Of a stretch of DNA of 64,000 nt, positions 44,516 to 57,185 are shown piece by piece. The position numbers were made by a program, and so were the translations under genes. Under the pieces are notes generated by a model that saw nothing but the letters and a program-made list of their open reading frames with translations, was not told the origin of the DNA and did not search any database. This DNA comes from Chamaecrista fasciculata (Eukaryota; Streptophyta; Magnoliopsida; Fabales; Fabaceae): contig QANZ01009649.1 in the NCBI GenBank assembly GCA_003254925.1, positions 241,973 to 305,972 of the forward strand, written 5' to 3'. Within the stretch, counting starts at the first letter, position 1, and each line of letters opens with the position of its first letter.

Positions 44516-47500
44516 ATGAATCCTGAGTAGTATGTGCAAATTTCTTTCACTCTTTCAATTTCTGTTTGATTACTTTCCTCCGTAATAATTGTAAATCACT
44601 TTATGTCTTCGTTGTTTCCTGTACCTCCCTAAGCTCTCCTAGATCTGTAATTATTTGTTAGTAAGGGAATTGGAAATTTGACCTTCTATAAATTGCAATT
44701 TCATTTTTTCGTATTTCTTCCTGTAATTCAATGCTCGGATAATCAATTCTGTTTGGGACGTTTAGAGTATCGTGTATCTGAAACTTTTCTTGCTGATTTA
44801 GATCTGATTGTTTGGAAGATAGATCCGGTTGCACATGTTAAATTATATTTGGGCAATTTTGGAAATATCTGTTCTCTCCTCCTCCCTGATCTGGTCGATA
44901 CATATATGCTGCAATTACCACAGTTTTCTGCGTTTGAGATTTGAGAGTATCATATAGCGGAATTCTTGTTTGTTTTTAAGGATGACTAAATTGTAGAAAT
45001 TAGATTACATGTATTTAGTAGAAGTTTCTAACTTTTCCATCAGCAAAACATGGCAGTTCTAAACTTTGTGATATGATTATTAATTTCTTGAAACTAATAT
45101 TTGCAACGAAATTATTATGAATTATTGAAAAAGCCGGAGGAACCAGATGTTTTCTTTTGATTCGTTCATAATGACTGATAATATCACATGGTAACAAGAA
45201 TCTTTAACACGGTGATCCATTTGCACCACCTTCCGATCCAGACACATGTTGCTAACTATTAATCACTTAGTTTGCGTTAAATCTTAACATGTTATGACTG
45301 CTGTTCGTTTGTAGAGTATTGTTCAGTACTAAGTAATAAGTATTCTTCCCCAAAGTAGATTAACTGAAAATTTTCAAGGCAGTTTTAGAAGGCAAGGTAT
45401 TGTTTTTGTACTATATGTTTCTCAATTCACCTATTATTTTGAATGGTGCATATATGGAAGGCTGCCTGTATACTAACCATCGGAAACATGGGTTGTGTTC
45501 CGTTACTCAATGTGTGTGTTGTGTTGATGTTGTTGCTATGCTAGTCATTCGATTTTCAAGGGATTTTATAGTCTTTTCTTATTTTCTCTCTTTGACTTGA
45601 GACTTGCTTTGCTTTTATGCAGTGACTACTTGTTTAAGCTTTTGCTTATTGGAGATTCTGGTGTAGGCAAATCATGTCTCCTTCTGAGGTTTGCTGTAAG
45701 TTTTGAGCCACTATCTCTTTTCTTCTTCTTTTCTTTTGGTACTCTGTGTTTCTTGGTCATTTTTTTAAAGTAAATAAATAAAGAAGTTGAATGGCACCTG
45801 TATTCTGTAAGTTGGAAAGTTTCAAATTTACTGAAGATTAGAGAAAGAGAAAACACTTCACTTCAGAGTGCAGAAAGTTTGCAAATGGCATGAGTTGCGA
45901 TCATGATGATTTTTTATCCAATTTTGAGCATTGAAATCTGTGGCACCACTGGCAGGTCATTTCACTCATTTGTATTGGTGGTTTGCACAGTTCTTTGCAG
46001 TTTTGAGCTTTTCATTGGAAAAAAACTGCCAGAATATATTTAAGAACTAAGCAAATAAATGCTTGCTCATTTTTTGTTATTGTTTTATTGTAAACCAGGA
46101 TGATTCATACCTTGACAGCTATATCAGTACCATCGGAGTTGATTTTGTAAGAATTCATATCCCTTGTTCAAGCTTGTTCCTTGTTATTGCAATACAACTT
46201 TTGTAACTAGTAAGTTATTGTGATCTCTTTTGCAGAAAATTCGTACTGTGGAACAGGATGGGAAGACTATTAAACTTCAAATTGTAAGTCCATGACATGA
46301 TGACAAATATATGTTAATTATATGCTAAAATATTTTTCAAAGTGAATGTTGGTTTTGACATAATGCTCAAAGTTGTGGGCATGGAGCAGCTTCAATGTCT
46401 TGAGATTAATCTTACACTCAAAAGGGTGAGGGGATATTCATGGGGGAAAAGAGCATAAAGAAAGAAAGACAAATGTTTTCCAGAATATGTACCAAGTCTT
46501 TCTTTTAGCGTATAGTTCTTGTCCTGTTTCGTTAATTTGCCTTAATTTCCTTTATAAAACTTAATTTCAACTGACCCTTGAAGGCTGACAACTCAGGTCT
46601 CAGTAATTGTCCTCCAAGAATTTTTCTTATGCTTAATTTAATGTTTTTATCATAGAATATGTTCCATTTAAGGTAATGATGTATGGCTCTCCTATTCTTT
46701 CATGCAAAATTAATCTTACGGCTCATTTCTTTGTACATGTAGTGGGATACTGCTGGTCAGGAACGTTTCCGCACTATCACCAGCAGCTACTACCGTGGAG
46801 CTCATGGCATTATTGTGAGTCTTAAAACTGGTCCTTCTCCAGCAATTCTCTCTGAATTTTGAGAGACAGTGATCTGAACCTTTGGCTTGTTGGCAGGTTG
46901 TTTATGATGTCACCGATCAGGAGAGCTTCAACAATGTCAAACAGTGGTTGAATGAAATTGACCGCTATGCAAGTGAAAATGTTAACAAGCTTCTAGTTGG
47001 AAACAAGTCTGATCTCACGGCAAATAAAGTTGTATCTTACGAGACAGCAAAGGTAATTGTAAATTCGTTGGTTTACATCATAAGTTTCTAAAAGACATCT
47101 GTTGAGTTGAGTCCTTTGGTTTGAAGATCCAAAACTTAAGCTTCTTGTTTATCTTTTCAGGCATTTGCAGATGAAATTGGGATCCCATTCATGGAAACTA
47201 GTGCAAAAAATGCTACCAACGTTGAACAGGCTTTCATGGCCATGGCTGCAGAAATTAAGAACAGGTACTTTATTTTCGTGGTGGAATATCATTTAGTTTG
47301 CAAGGAAATGCAATAACATTTTAAATCTGGTTAATAAAAAGCAAAAACATCACCTTGTTTTTCTGTCAGATGGTTTTTATTTTTTGGTGTTTTGATGACA
47401 TTGAACATTTTTTTTCTTTAATGGTAATTGATTTACGGATTATCCTTTTTGGTTGTCCCCCCTGCTTCCATGAACAGAATGGCTAGCCAACCGATGAATA

Positions 47501-47571
47501 ACGCGAGGCCCCCAACTGTTCAGATTCGAGGACAACCAGTGAACCAGAAGAGTGGTTGCTGCTCAACCTAG
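44516..47571 (+). CDS. RABD2: RABD (Rab1/YPT1-type) small GTPase, 8 exons
   Basis: Exons 44516-44529, 45623-45695, 46099-46146, 46236-46283, 46743-46814, 46897-47052, 47161-47264, 47478-47571, joining in frame to 202 aa, the usual Rab1 length. All G motifs are intact: GDSGVGKS (P-loop), STIGVDFKIRTV (switch I/effector), [19 protein letters not shown] (switch II), NKSDL and ETSAK. The protein begins [18 protein letters not shown] and ends KSGCCST, a di-cysteine prenylation signal. RABD GTPases control ER-to-Golgi vesicle traffic. Exon 1 carries only 14 coding bases, and intron 1 is 1.1 kb, a leader-type intron of the kind that often enhances expression (inference). RABD2 rather than RABD1 is judged from general sequence look only. 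Confidence 0.95.
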
Positions 47572-48713
47572 AGACGAAGCATTTGTGGTCGGGACGTTAT
47601 ATGTGTCTACTTGGCATGTAAAACTAGTTTTTTTTTTCTTTTCACATAATGCTTAAGATTGTCGATTTGCTTCTTGTCGTTAAGCACTTTGTTAAACTTC
47701 CATTCTTTTAAATGTATTTGATTTTAAAGAAAACATTTGTACAAAATTAGGAATATTGGTGAATAGCAGTATTTGCCTTGTTCTTTGTCCAATTTACGTT
47801 GTCCACTGACCACTATTGATGGCATCCGCTATAATATGTATATGAACCTAAATGTTTTACCCTATAGCCCAATTGCCGGAAGATGTATCGACGATTGGAA
47901 GCATGGACTAGACAATGTTAACATATGGTTCTCTTATTGTTGTTTTTTCCTGTTTGAAGTAGTGAAGACTGATATTTGTAAAGCGCAAATGTAGCCCATG
48001 AATCTAATAACATGGATATCATGCTGACAAAGGTTGATCCATGTTAGCCCAAAATAAGGTGGTTTTGAGGTAAGACTTGTTGCTTGTTCTGCATTACTGA
48101 TATAGAGCATCAGCAATAAACCGGCATGCAGCTAGCAAGCCAATTTTACAATCGATGTCTGTCTATAAATGGTCAAGCTACAAGTTTGTCACGTTGTAAT
48201 TGAACTAGGTTCCATTGAAAAAGCAAAATAGATCGTATTCTCCACTATCTGAAGTGGGTGTGTCAGATTTACCATTAACAGAACAGCCAGTATACGAAAT
48301 GAAAGTGGCGAGGATTGTTGTGTAAACTTTATGGTAAAGGCACTTAATTAATTAATTTGACAAAATATATCTAGGGACTCATTATGATTCATTTGGAATA
48401 GAGTGTCTCACCAAATTCCGTCCAACATCATAATTTTGAAATTGAAAAAGAAGCAGGTTTCCATCTAAACTTCTTGCCCAATTAATTCACCACGCTGGCC
48501 ACGTTTTATTTATTATGTATCGTAATCTGAGGCCACGGTAAAGTTGATTTTACTTTTATTTAAGGAAAAATCTACAAAAGACATCATAGCGCACACTAAA
48601 TTTTAGTCGTTGAATTTGTTTTTTTTATCTTGAGATTTGTGGAACAAATATTAGTCGTTGAATTTACATGTACAAAACTTTGCACCGAGATTGGATGGAT
48701 CTTGGAACAAAAA
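47572..48713. other. Convergent intergenic region, RABD to lipase gene
   Basis: It carries the 3' UTRs of both convergent genes. It also holds one insertion with duplicated flanks at 48603-48665, about 50 bp from the lipase stop and so possibly in its 3' UTR. No coding frame is supported. Confidence 0.65.
48603..48665 (-). repeat. Insertion of 33 bp with 15-bp perfect direct repeats
   Basis: TTAGTCGTTGAATTT occurs at 48603-48617 and 48651-48665. The 33-bp insert read on the minus strand ends CAAGATAAAAAAAAC, an A-rich end next to the duplication. This matches a very short retroposed fragment. It lies just beyond the stop codon of the minus-strand lipase gene. Confidence 0.65.
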
Positions 48714-50231
48714 TTAAGAGGGGCTTGGCATGCATGTGGACATAGAGAAAGATGGCTGTCTTTGAATATTGAGGGTCAAGGCCTTTGCCTTGGCCTTGTA
48801 CATGTTGGTATACAAGTTCTTGACATTAGAGGGCTGATGTTGTAGTAAGGTGGCCAAACTCCTCTTTGCATTGGTTCTGAAGGGAGAATCAGAAGCGAAG
48901 AAACCATCCACCAAATGAAGATACGCCTCCAGATCATGACAACACGCCATGTCAGCATCTGGCTTCAGATATGGCGAGTTCTTGGTATCCACGCGCAACT
49001 CCGAGCCCACGTGGGAGTATCCCAACATCAACATATTCCCCACCTTGGAGTTACTCAGCTTTTCCTCCACCTCTTGGCTCACTAATATCCCTGGCACTCT
49101 CGTGATCACATCCTGCGAGTTCACTATTCTCAGCACTTTCACTTTCTTCCTCGTTATTCTCTCCCCGAACGCCTTGTTCCCCACACGTGGCCCACCGAAC
49201 GAGAACACCGCCACTGCCACGTCCTCTTCCGTACTGCTGACGTCATCCGCGACTAGCAAGGCTAGTGCGGCACCAAGGCTGTGACCTGTCACGGTGATGC
49301 TCAGCGTCTCGCCTTTATACAATTCCTTCAATCTCTTAACTTCTTCCCTCACTGACTCTGCTAGGCTCTCCACGTGCGCCCCACGTGTTCTGTAGAGACT
49401 CAAAAACCCACTCTCCACGTGTTCGTCGTGATTCTCCTCCATGGGGGCCAATTGGGCACGCATGTTCTCGGCCCACTCGAAACACGTGGCAGTACCTCTT
49501 AGGGATATAACAATGTCACGCCTTCCCATCCTGGCAATCTCTCTGCGGTCATCGCAAACCGCCACGTAGCCGATCCAGCTGGATCTCTGGCCCATGAAGT
49601 CCGGTAAAGCAATGGATGACGTGGCGTAGAGATTCTTGGTGACCCGGTAGGAGCGGTCCGGTAACAGCATGGGTGAGTCGGGGTGGGAGTGGAAGGAGTG
49701 ATAAGCTGCTTGGACGAACTCGCCGTAGCGAACAACCTCACGGCGGAGATTGTGGTCGAGGGGATCAAGCATGCCTTTCCAGTCGTTGCTTCCGTGATAT
49801 TCCCTCCATCGACTACCGAGGACGTTGCGGGGAGAATACTCGGGATTACTCATGGAAAGTAAACGCTGTAAGCGTTTCAGATGGCGAGGGGACATTTCCT
49901 CGCTGGCTTTAACGTCCGTCCAAAGTCTCGCCAAGTTTAGCCCCTCCAGAAACGTCTTCGATTTCTTCTCATTTTTGCTATTCAACGCTGGTGATGCTTG
50001 TTGTTGTTGTTTGTTAATGATGTCAACCTGATCTTCAAGAGGGTTTTGAGTTTGGAGGAGTTTGTCGAGATTGGCGAGGTGGAGCTTGGTGGCGTCCGAA
50101 CAAGAAGGTAATTTGGGGTTCAGAAGAGATGACGCCTGGCATTTGAAGCTGCCACGTCGAACCATTTCAAACATGTGGAGGTTGTTGTGAGACGCTACAC
50201 TCGAGCTCATCTGCATCATCATCATCCTCAA
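48714..50231 (-). CDS. PLA1-I: Class-III lipase, plastid-type phospholipase A1 (PLA1-I), intronless
   Basis: One exon, 505 aa. The first 95 or so residues ([20 protein letters not shown]... with Gln and Asn runs) resemble a plastid transit region plus linker. The catalytic domain starts about [21 protein letters not shown] and includes [44 protein letters not shown], the nucleophile elbow GHSLG (residues 316-320, Ser318), [11 protein letters not shown] (Asp374) and [16 protein letters not shown] (His432), a complete Ser-Asp-His triad. Plant PLA1-I enzymes (DAD1/DONGLE relatives) release fatty acids, including jasmonate precursors, from plastid lipids. The N-terminal layout is closest to the gamma/beta subclass, but that is not proven. 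A TATA box lies 140 bp upstream. Local GC is higher than in the neighbours. Confidence 0.94.
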   Translation of the reverse strand: MRMMMMQMSSSVASHNNLHMFEMVRRGSFKCQASSLLNPKLPSCSDATKLHLANLDKLLQTQNPLEDQVDIINKQQQQASPALNSKNEKKSKTFLEGLNLARLWTDVKASEEMSPRHLKRLQRLLSMSNPEYSPRNVLGSRWREYHGSNDWKGMLDPLDHNLRREVVRYGEFVQAAYHSFHSHPDSPMLLPDRSYRVTKNLYATSSIALPDFMGQRSSWIGYVAVCDDRREIARMGRRDIVISLRGTATCFEWAENMRAQLAPMEENHDEHVESGFLSLYRTRGAHVESLAESVREEVKRLKELYKGETLSITVTGHSLGAALALLVADDVSSTEEDVAVAVFSFGGPRVGNKAFGERITRKKVKVLRIVNSQDVITRVPGILVSQEVEEKLSNSKVGNMLMLGYSHVGSELRVDTKNSPYLKPDADMACCHDLEAYLHLVDGFFASDSPFRTNAKRSLATLLQHQPSNVKNLYTNMYKAKAKALTLNIQRQPSFSMSTCMPSPS

Positions 50232-50371
50232 TTTGATGATTATTTTTAATATCTCTTTTTGTAATTACTAATTGCTGGATTTAAGATACCAAGATCCCAA
50301 GACCAGAGAGTTTCAAGATACACCCCAATGTTATCCACCTAACCAACAAACATCTCACGGATGAGTGCGCC

Positions 50372-50379
50372 TATTTATA
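50372..50379 (-). promoter_or_regulatory. TATA box of the PLA1 gene
   Basis: Minus strand GGCTATAAATAGGCG contains TATAAATA about 141 bp upstream of the ATG at 50231. It is flanked by GC-rich bases, as in many strong plant promoters. Confidence 0.7.
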
Positions 50380-51020
50380 GCCTGTGTTCTTCTCAATTTG
50401 CCATTCCTTTACCCTATAATTACATATCTACCCAACCCACCTACTATTACTGTATATATGTTACATATTAATGGGGCAAATAAAATGGTCAATTTTAGAC
50501 TTTCAAAATTAACCATTTTATTTCATTTTTTAAATAATAAAAAATCGAATTTCCTATATTTTATATATAAGTAATATGGACAGTTTCTTTTGTCTCGAGT
50601 GATTGAGTGGTTAAGAACTTTAAATCCAAATTAAAGGGCGTCACTCGCTTTGGACCTGAATGGTCTGTCCCTCGACACAGACTACTTGAAGAATTGTATT
50701 TAAATTTTGTGTATATATAAATATGTGCATTGACTTTTCGATCCTCTTTGATTTCAAGACATCAGCCGTCGTTCTCCTCAACGTTTTCCCATCCCACTTC
50801 GCTTACGTTGTAGTCTCCACTCCAATGAACGGCCAACATCACTGTAATTCTTTCTTCTTGTTTTATTCTTTTTATTTGTTTTTATCATTCGATGAAACAA
50901 AAGCCGGATTTTTTTACTCTTATGTATATGTATATGATCACATTTTTTTATTGCTTTTGCAATGCTATGCCGCATATTATTGCCCATATCCTTTTTATAT
51001 ATATCCCTGTGCATGACAAT

Positions 51021-51062
51021 ATATTGGTATATTTTTTTTTTTGATAAGCATATTGGTATATT
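51021..51062 (-). repeat. Micro-insertion: 13-bp direct repeat around an A-tailed 16-mer
   Basis: ATATTGGTATATT at 51021-51033 and 51050-51062 flanks 16 bp that on the minus strand read GCTTATCAAAAAAAAA. The flanks are AT-rich, so chance is less easily excluded than at 42686. Confidence 0.55.
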
Positions 51063-52503
51063 AATTATGCTACCAGTACTGTTGCATATTATTATTATAC
51101 AAAATAAATTATTTGATGACGTTCATGTACATTAAGTTGTAGTTTGAACACGTATACATAATACATATACGTGTGAAGGAATTGACAATCTTTGAGATCA
51201 AACAATGTTTATATATATATATATATATGTATATTCTCCAAACTACTTGGACCTCTTCTCAATAATAAAGACATTTTCGGTTAAAGTGCTATTTATTTCC
51301 ACTTCATTCAAAAGAGAATTTGGAATTTGATTTGTATTACTTCGCTTCCCCACCAACGAACCTGTTTCTTGCTCCACGCTCGTTTAATTTTCTGATATAA
51401 TCTTTCAAGAGTCCATGCTGGATATTACCCCTTCCAATTATAATTTGATGCGATGGAGAATAGCTATATTAATTATGGTACGTAGTAAAAACTTTGAACA
51501 TTGAATATCCAACATATATATATTTATGCTGGCCATATTATTCAAGTCAAATTCTTGTTCCTTATTTATGCGTATATAAGTCAAAGCTTTATATATAAAT
51601 TCTTTGTAGTAGATATTTCGTGCTCATTTAGTCTTGGGGGTGGCTTACGCTCTCTTTCTGCTGAACTCATGCATTACATTATAAGCACAAAAGCGAGCTT
51701 ACGTCTTACGCAATGCTATATGTATACATATAAGCATAACTTGGTCACACCTATTAACAAATCAAACTATGGCTGGCAATTCAAAAATGCATTCATACAA
51801 GGACCTTCTGTTCTAAAGAATTTAATTAGTTTCTCGCTTTGAAATTCGTATATATATTAACTCTTCAAAATGCTTACGAACTTGTATATGTGTGAATCTA
51901 TTCGATCAACTGTTTTAATTTAATAACTTTTTCAGCAAGTCGTCGATCGTCTAATTTAATGTATATAATACATGCAATCCTCATGACTTTGTAAGCGTAA
52001 TTTGAATATTGGTGGGATCGATATATATATATATAATTAAGAGATTAGAAGATAACAAGTGCAAATTAATTAACAACACGCACGATTGATATATATTATG
52101 CATGGTTTTTTGAGATTTTTTCGTTAAAGTTAAGATCTCTCCTCGCGTGTTAATTAAGTTGATTCAGTAAGGATTCGTATATGCAATGCGTACACCACTA
52201 CGCCTAGCTGCCTAACACGGTACTGATAAAAAGCATATATATATATATACATTCACAAAAAGAAACGCGGAAAATTGAACTTAGAGGTAATTAGCATATG
52301 TAAAAGACATATCATTTATCAAACAGATATATTAGCGTGGAAAAGAATCTAAAATGCTAATATTTAAATGATTTATCAACTATGTTAAGAAGATAAGTAC
52401 GTGAAGGTGTGTGTGATGATTTGTATCTAATCATGTGCAGCCATTTACAATGTGGACCAAAAGGAACACTAAATAATAATTGTGCAATTCCCACTCACAC
52501 AAA

Positions 52504-52546
52504 GTGCGAAGGTGGGATCAAAATCCCACTATATGACACTTCGCAC
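52504..52546. repeat. Short bulged hairpin
   Basis: GTGCGAAG + GTGGGAT pair with ATCCCAC and CTTCGCAC, a 15-bp perfect stem with a 4-nt loop and a 9-nt one-sided bulge. Too short to assign. Confidence 0.5.
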
Positions 52547-52678
52547 ATGTTAATGCCTGAAATAATGAAAGGCCTAGACTTTATTAAGTACAGAGCCTTC
52601 CCTCTTTCATGTGTAAAACGCTTGTTTAATTCCCAAAAAAACCAAAACAAATTACAAAACATTACATATATATTTGAT

Positions 52679-52770
52679 GAGCAATATTGCCATACTAATA
52701 TTGGCATTTGGTCCTCCACCACACACACTAATATTGGCATTTGGCAATATTGCCATACTAGTATTTGGTA
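52679..52770. repeat. Interleaved palindromes and direct repeats (GCAATATTGC / AATATTGGCATTTGG)
   Basis: The palindrome GCAATATTGC occurs twice, each followed by CATACTA. AATATTGGCATTTGG also occurs twice. The words overlap so that both direct and inverted copies fit within 92 bp. Confidence 0.6.
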
Positions 52771-54006
52771 GGATTATATTATCTGCTATATATTATATAT
52801 TTTTAAATAATGCAAATAGATGCAGTTAACTAGCATCGTTAATTTCCACTCTCACTCCTTTATACTATTAATCATTTCCTTTTCCAGTACCCTGTACCCT
52901 ACATTATATAGTACTAGCTAGTAGTAGTGCCACTTTTATAACACAACCAAAATGCCCTCAAAGCCACGTCAACATACAATAATTCATTATTTTTTCCAAT
53001 TTAAATAATGGTGTGTAAATTATCATCATTTAAGTGTTGTTAATTAGTAGATAAAGTTATGTTTTAAGAATTAAAAGACAAATTTTCAAAATTTAGCAAA
53101 TAAAATCACCAAAAAAAGACTGTTGATGATACAAATATTAATATTGTGCCTAACTATATTTTATTACCTGTTGGTTCTTGGCCTTCGGCCATCAACATCA
53201 ACATCAACCCTTTCATCTTTTGTCATCTCTATAACCATAACCATTGATTCGTTGTTGGCTTTAATTTTTTGCAATATCCCTCTTTTAATTTTCTTTTTGT
53301 CGAGAAAAGCAAGCTACTTTCTAATTAAACAATTATTACTTTTGTCTACTAGCTACCCTCAAAAGTAATAAATACATTAATTTAAGCTTCAAAAGTGAAC
53401 ATCAACTGTTAATTCTCTCTTTGGTTAATTACAAATAATTTAGGGTAGCTAACTTGATCACGTCTGAATCTGTATCCAATTCCACATGCACAAAGTGTGT
53501 ATAGTAGCCGAAAAACTAGAAACAAAAGAAGTTATTTTAAAAAAGAAAGAAAGAAAAGCATCGATATTAATAAAATAATAATAAAGAAGCACACATGATA
53601 GATATTTTAAATGTCAGGATTAATAATAAATTAACTATAGATCAGATGAGGGACTTTGAAATGAATTGCTTACCGTACCGTATTATTTGATATTCTATTA
53701 ATCGTATAGTATATCTGTAGGATGGAGAAGTAGTATAGTATACGTAGTAGTGTGTAACGTGGTTCTTGGTTCAATATAATTCGTGGTTCCTGAATCATGA
53801 GACCAATGTGGTTTTCATCATGTCAGCATGTGTATAAGTATGCCACGTCACCTACCTTATGACTCGATTGGTCGTGTGATCGTGTCCCTTTTAATTAAAC
53901 ACAAATGAGTGCATAATATTAATATAATTAAACACATATATATTCTTCAATTAGTTGACTTTTAATTGTTAATTCTTGTAATTGTTGGCCGGTGTGTACT
54001 GTTGTT

Positions 54007-54618
54007 AGGGATGACAATGGTTTAGGATACTTAGGATATCCATTCGTATCCGTCCGAAAAAATATCCGATATCTGTCGGATACCGGATATCGGATACGGA
54101 TAGTGAAAATTAAATTTTTTTCGGATATTGCCCTCGGATACTCTATATCCGTTCAAAATGAACGAATATTTAGTGTATCCGATATCTGATACCCTATTAC
54201 TTATTTAATTTTTATATTTTACTTTTAATTTAACATTTTATATATAAATATTTAAATTTAATTAATTATATTCATATATATTTTTTATATAATCATATTT
54301 TAGTTATTTTATATTTAATTTTTTATTTTAAAAAATAAATTTAAAATGTAAATAAATAATAAGTTCATTTAATTATATTAGTTGACGGATAATGGATATC
54401 GAGTACCCGATATATCCGATTTATAAAATAGAATATCCTATCCTATATCCATATTTTTTCGGATATTTCGGGTATCCGTCGGATACCAGATATCGGATAG
54501 GGTGCGGATACAGATTTTAATTTATCGGATACGGATAAGGTATGGATATTGAATAGGATAAACAAATACGAATACGGATAGTGACAAAACCACCGGATAC
54601 CCTATCCGTTGCCATTTG
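54007..54618. mobile_element. Repetitive element of GGATATCC / CGGATACGGATA words with inverted ends
   Basis: The left end (GGGATGACAATGG...) and right end (inverted ATGGCAACGGATAGGG) are imperfect inverted copies. Dozens of GGATA and TATCC words fill the flanks around an AT-rich core (about 54190-54375). A second, more decayed copy occurs at about 63545-63757. Sequences of the form GGGATGGCAA.GG with repeated short words are widespread in plant genomes. The class (non-autonomous DNA element or retroposon) is uncertain. Confidence 0.55.
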
Positions 54619-55241
54619 TTGTAGCAGCCATTCTCTTGGTCTGCTTCACAAAGAGAATGACGATGAACACAATGCACCAACTCGCTTGCACCATTATTAA
54701 AAATTCCAACAAGGAGAATAAAACAATATTAGTTAGTATTAATTAGTAAGACGATGAACTGCATTTAGCGTACCTACACATGAATTATAAGATAGCTAGC
54801 TAGCTATGGCTTCTTTTTAGGATCGGAGCGTCTTAAATTAAAATTAGGAATGAATAGTTAGAGAAGATTAGATAATAAAATTCGGCGTAGTATACTATAT
54901 ATTATTTAGAAATAGAATATAGTTGAAAAGGTGAGAGAAAGGAAAGGCTAATGAAAAGAAAAAGTGAGAGAAAGGGGAAAGAGTTGAATTTTGGGAAAGT
55001 GTTGGGGGGTTGTTTCTAATTTTAATAATGTTTGGTTGACAAAGAGAGACCACCGACCTTACGTGATAGTGGAATACGGAAAGTGTCACGCGCACTCGCA
55101 GACACGCAGCAACGAACCAAGGCACCATTTTCAGCATTACATAATATTTATTTAGATTTGAGATTCTTTTATATAGGTTTTTTCTATTGGAATTAATTTT
55201 ATTTTAATAATTAATGTGCTATCTAATAATAAAAATATTAA

Positions 55242-55864
55242 ATTTCTCTATTTTTTTTTCATAAAACATAATTTATTCAAAAGTAAAGCAAAACGAAGTC
55301 AGTACAAACGAAAATAAAGCAAAATTAGCCAAGAGACAAAAAATCAATTGACGAAGGTGGGGGTTTGCAACCCATCTAAGAGGACTCATCCTCGTGTCAG
55401 ACAAACTGGCAAGACAATTAGTTGTCAAGTTAGTGGATTTAGAGATTTAATTAAAGCTACAACCATCTAAATAACTGAAAACATAAGTAATATATCATAA
55501 ATAGAGAGGGACCGATTACCCAAAAACCGAAACCAAACCATGAAGTCGCCGTGAAAGTCAAAAGTCGTCGTAGAATGCCTAGTCTAGGGTCGCCGTTGCA
55601 GAGAAAACCAGACTAGGTCGACTCCGTGGGATCCCTGATCCAAAACGTTGTCGCCACAAAACTTATAAATAGAGTAACACTCTCGTAAAGAGATAGAGGG
55701 ATCCTCATGGGGGAGAAATTTTCAACATTGCCGATAAAAAATGAGAGGCTCACCATTGTTGAGACAAGGACGGCCCAAGAACGAGTGGCAGCAGACAAAA
55801 GCACAGAGAGTGAGACGGAGTGAAGGGATTGGGAAGAAGATTAAAGCAAATTTATATTTCTCTG
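55242..55864 (-). mobile_element. Retroposon on minus strand, A tail and target duplication
   Basis: ATTTCTCTATTT (55242-55253) and ATTTCTCTGTTT (55856-55867) form a 12-bp repeat with one mismatch. The insert ends, on the minus strand, with AATAAATTATGTTTTATG followed by a run of A residues. The body is of intermediate GC and holds CGGCGACCCTAG-like text reminiscent of plant LINE leaders. No RT domain is present. It may be an internally deleted LINE or a processed transcript. The short frames inside are interrupted. Confidence 0.5.
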
Positions 55865-55933
55865 TTTGAATATAATGAAAAAAAATATATAAATTTATTA
55901 TGTTTGTAATCCTTTTCATCATAAACTCAATAA

Positions 55934-55970
55934 CCATTGATATGTTATTAAAAAAAATGCCCATTGATAT
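55934..55970. repeat. Micro-insertion: 10-bp direct repeat around GTTATTAAAAAAAATGC
   Basis: CCATTGATAT at 55934-55943 and 55961-55970 flanks a 17-bp A-rich insert. It is located only 70 bp beyond the retroposon at 55242-55864. Confidence 0.5.
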
Positions 55971-55973
55971 ATA

Positions 55974-56305
55974 GGTAAAAGAATGTTTTTTATTTTTAAA
56001 TTTTGTTCTTAAAATTGATTTGTTGTCAATTTTGTTTTTAAAGTATACTTTGATTATTATTATTTTTTATTTTGTCACGTGATTAGTAATATGTAATATA
56101 AAATTATTAAATTAAAAAGTTTAAATTCTAATTCAAATTAAAATTCACGATGTATTCTGTCATTGATTTACTAGATGAAGATAGATAAAAAAGATAAAAT
56201 CAACAAAAATATAAAATTTTGTAAACAAAATTAACATTGAACAAATTTTGAAAATGAAACTAAAAATTAACAAATAATTTGAGGAAGAGGCAAGTATTTT
56301 TACCT
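55974..56305. repeat. AT-rich foldback beginning and ending GGTAAAA
   Basis: GGTAAAAGAATG...TTTTAAATTTTGTT on the left is mirrored by AACAAATTTTGAAAATG...AGTATTTTTACC on the right. The arms are roughly 120 bp and degenerate. Non-coding, probably a decayed MITE. Confidence 0.45.
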
Positions 56306-57185
56306 TAATATATAATTGAGAATTATTTGAGATCATACTATATACACAAACACTCAGTTTTTTTTACTTAAATTAGCAATTCTTTCTACTTATTTTAATT
56401 TGATTTGCTAGAATCGGTGCATAATATTCCCAATCCTCATTGTAATTTTTTTCCCCGTAAATGTCTTTATCTTTTCAGCAAAACACACAATTAATGTTAA
56501 AATAAGGAGGATACGATATTATAAAATAGTTTTAAAAACATGGATCACATGAAAACCAAATTCACTAGACGAGTATGAGTTGGGTGGGTGATGGGCCCAA
56601 CCCAACAACCTCTGACAGTCTGACTGTGATTAATACTAACACAAAAGTGAAAACCCCACATCTCTCACATACACAGTATTTTTGTTTGCACTCTTATAAA
56701 GTTATAATTATTATTTTTTCCGTAGAAACACTCTTTTAATTATTTCAACTTTCTAGTAATTCAAAATATGATGAGTACGGCATTGAATAATATCCACACA
56801 TATCTAACTTTATTATTTTGTTCACTACACCGGACATTATATTGTCCACACTCCAGTAAGCTAGCTATGGCCTATGAGTGTTTTAACATTTTTTTTTTCT
56901 GAAATATATTTATCTATACACACTAAAACACTACTAGTAATAATCCATGCCCTTTATTGCTTTATCTATTATTACTATAAATTCAGAATGGTCCCTCTGA
57001 TGTATCTCTCTCAATAAATTAAAATTGATGGTACCGTATGGGTTTGAAGAAGAACCATGTGAATTTTGTGATATCCCACGTGAGACCGGAGCCGTGTTGT
57101 GTTGTGTACGGTGCTCAACAGAATAGGTCACCTTATAAATTACCATTTTATTGCCTATATTCTCGTACGTGTTTTTTAGTCATAT

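Noticed and set aside
48949-50031. Plus-strand and alternative frames within the lipase gene
   Set aside because: The minus-strand frame of 505 codons carries the full catalytic triad; the others are shadows.
50584-50700. Possible second SINE (TGATTGAGTGGTTAAGA resembles an A box)
   Set aside because: No B box at the right distance and no target duplication; too weak to list.
53123-53368. 81-codon forward frame with hydrophobic and ST-repeat residues
   Set aside because: AT-rich composition, with no recognisable domain or homologue.
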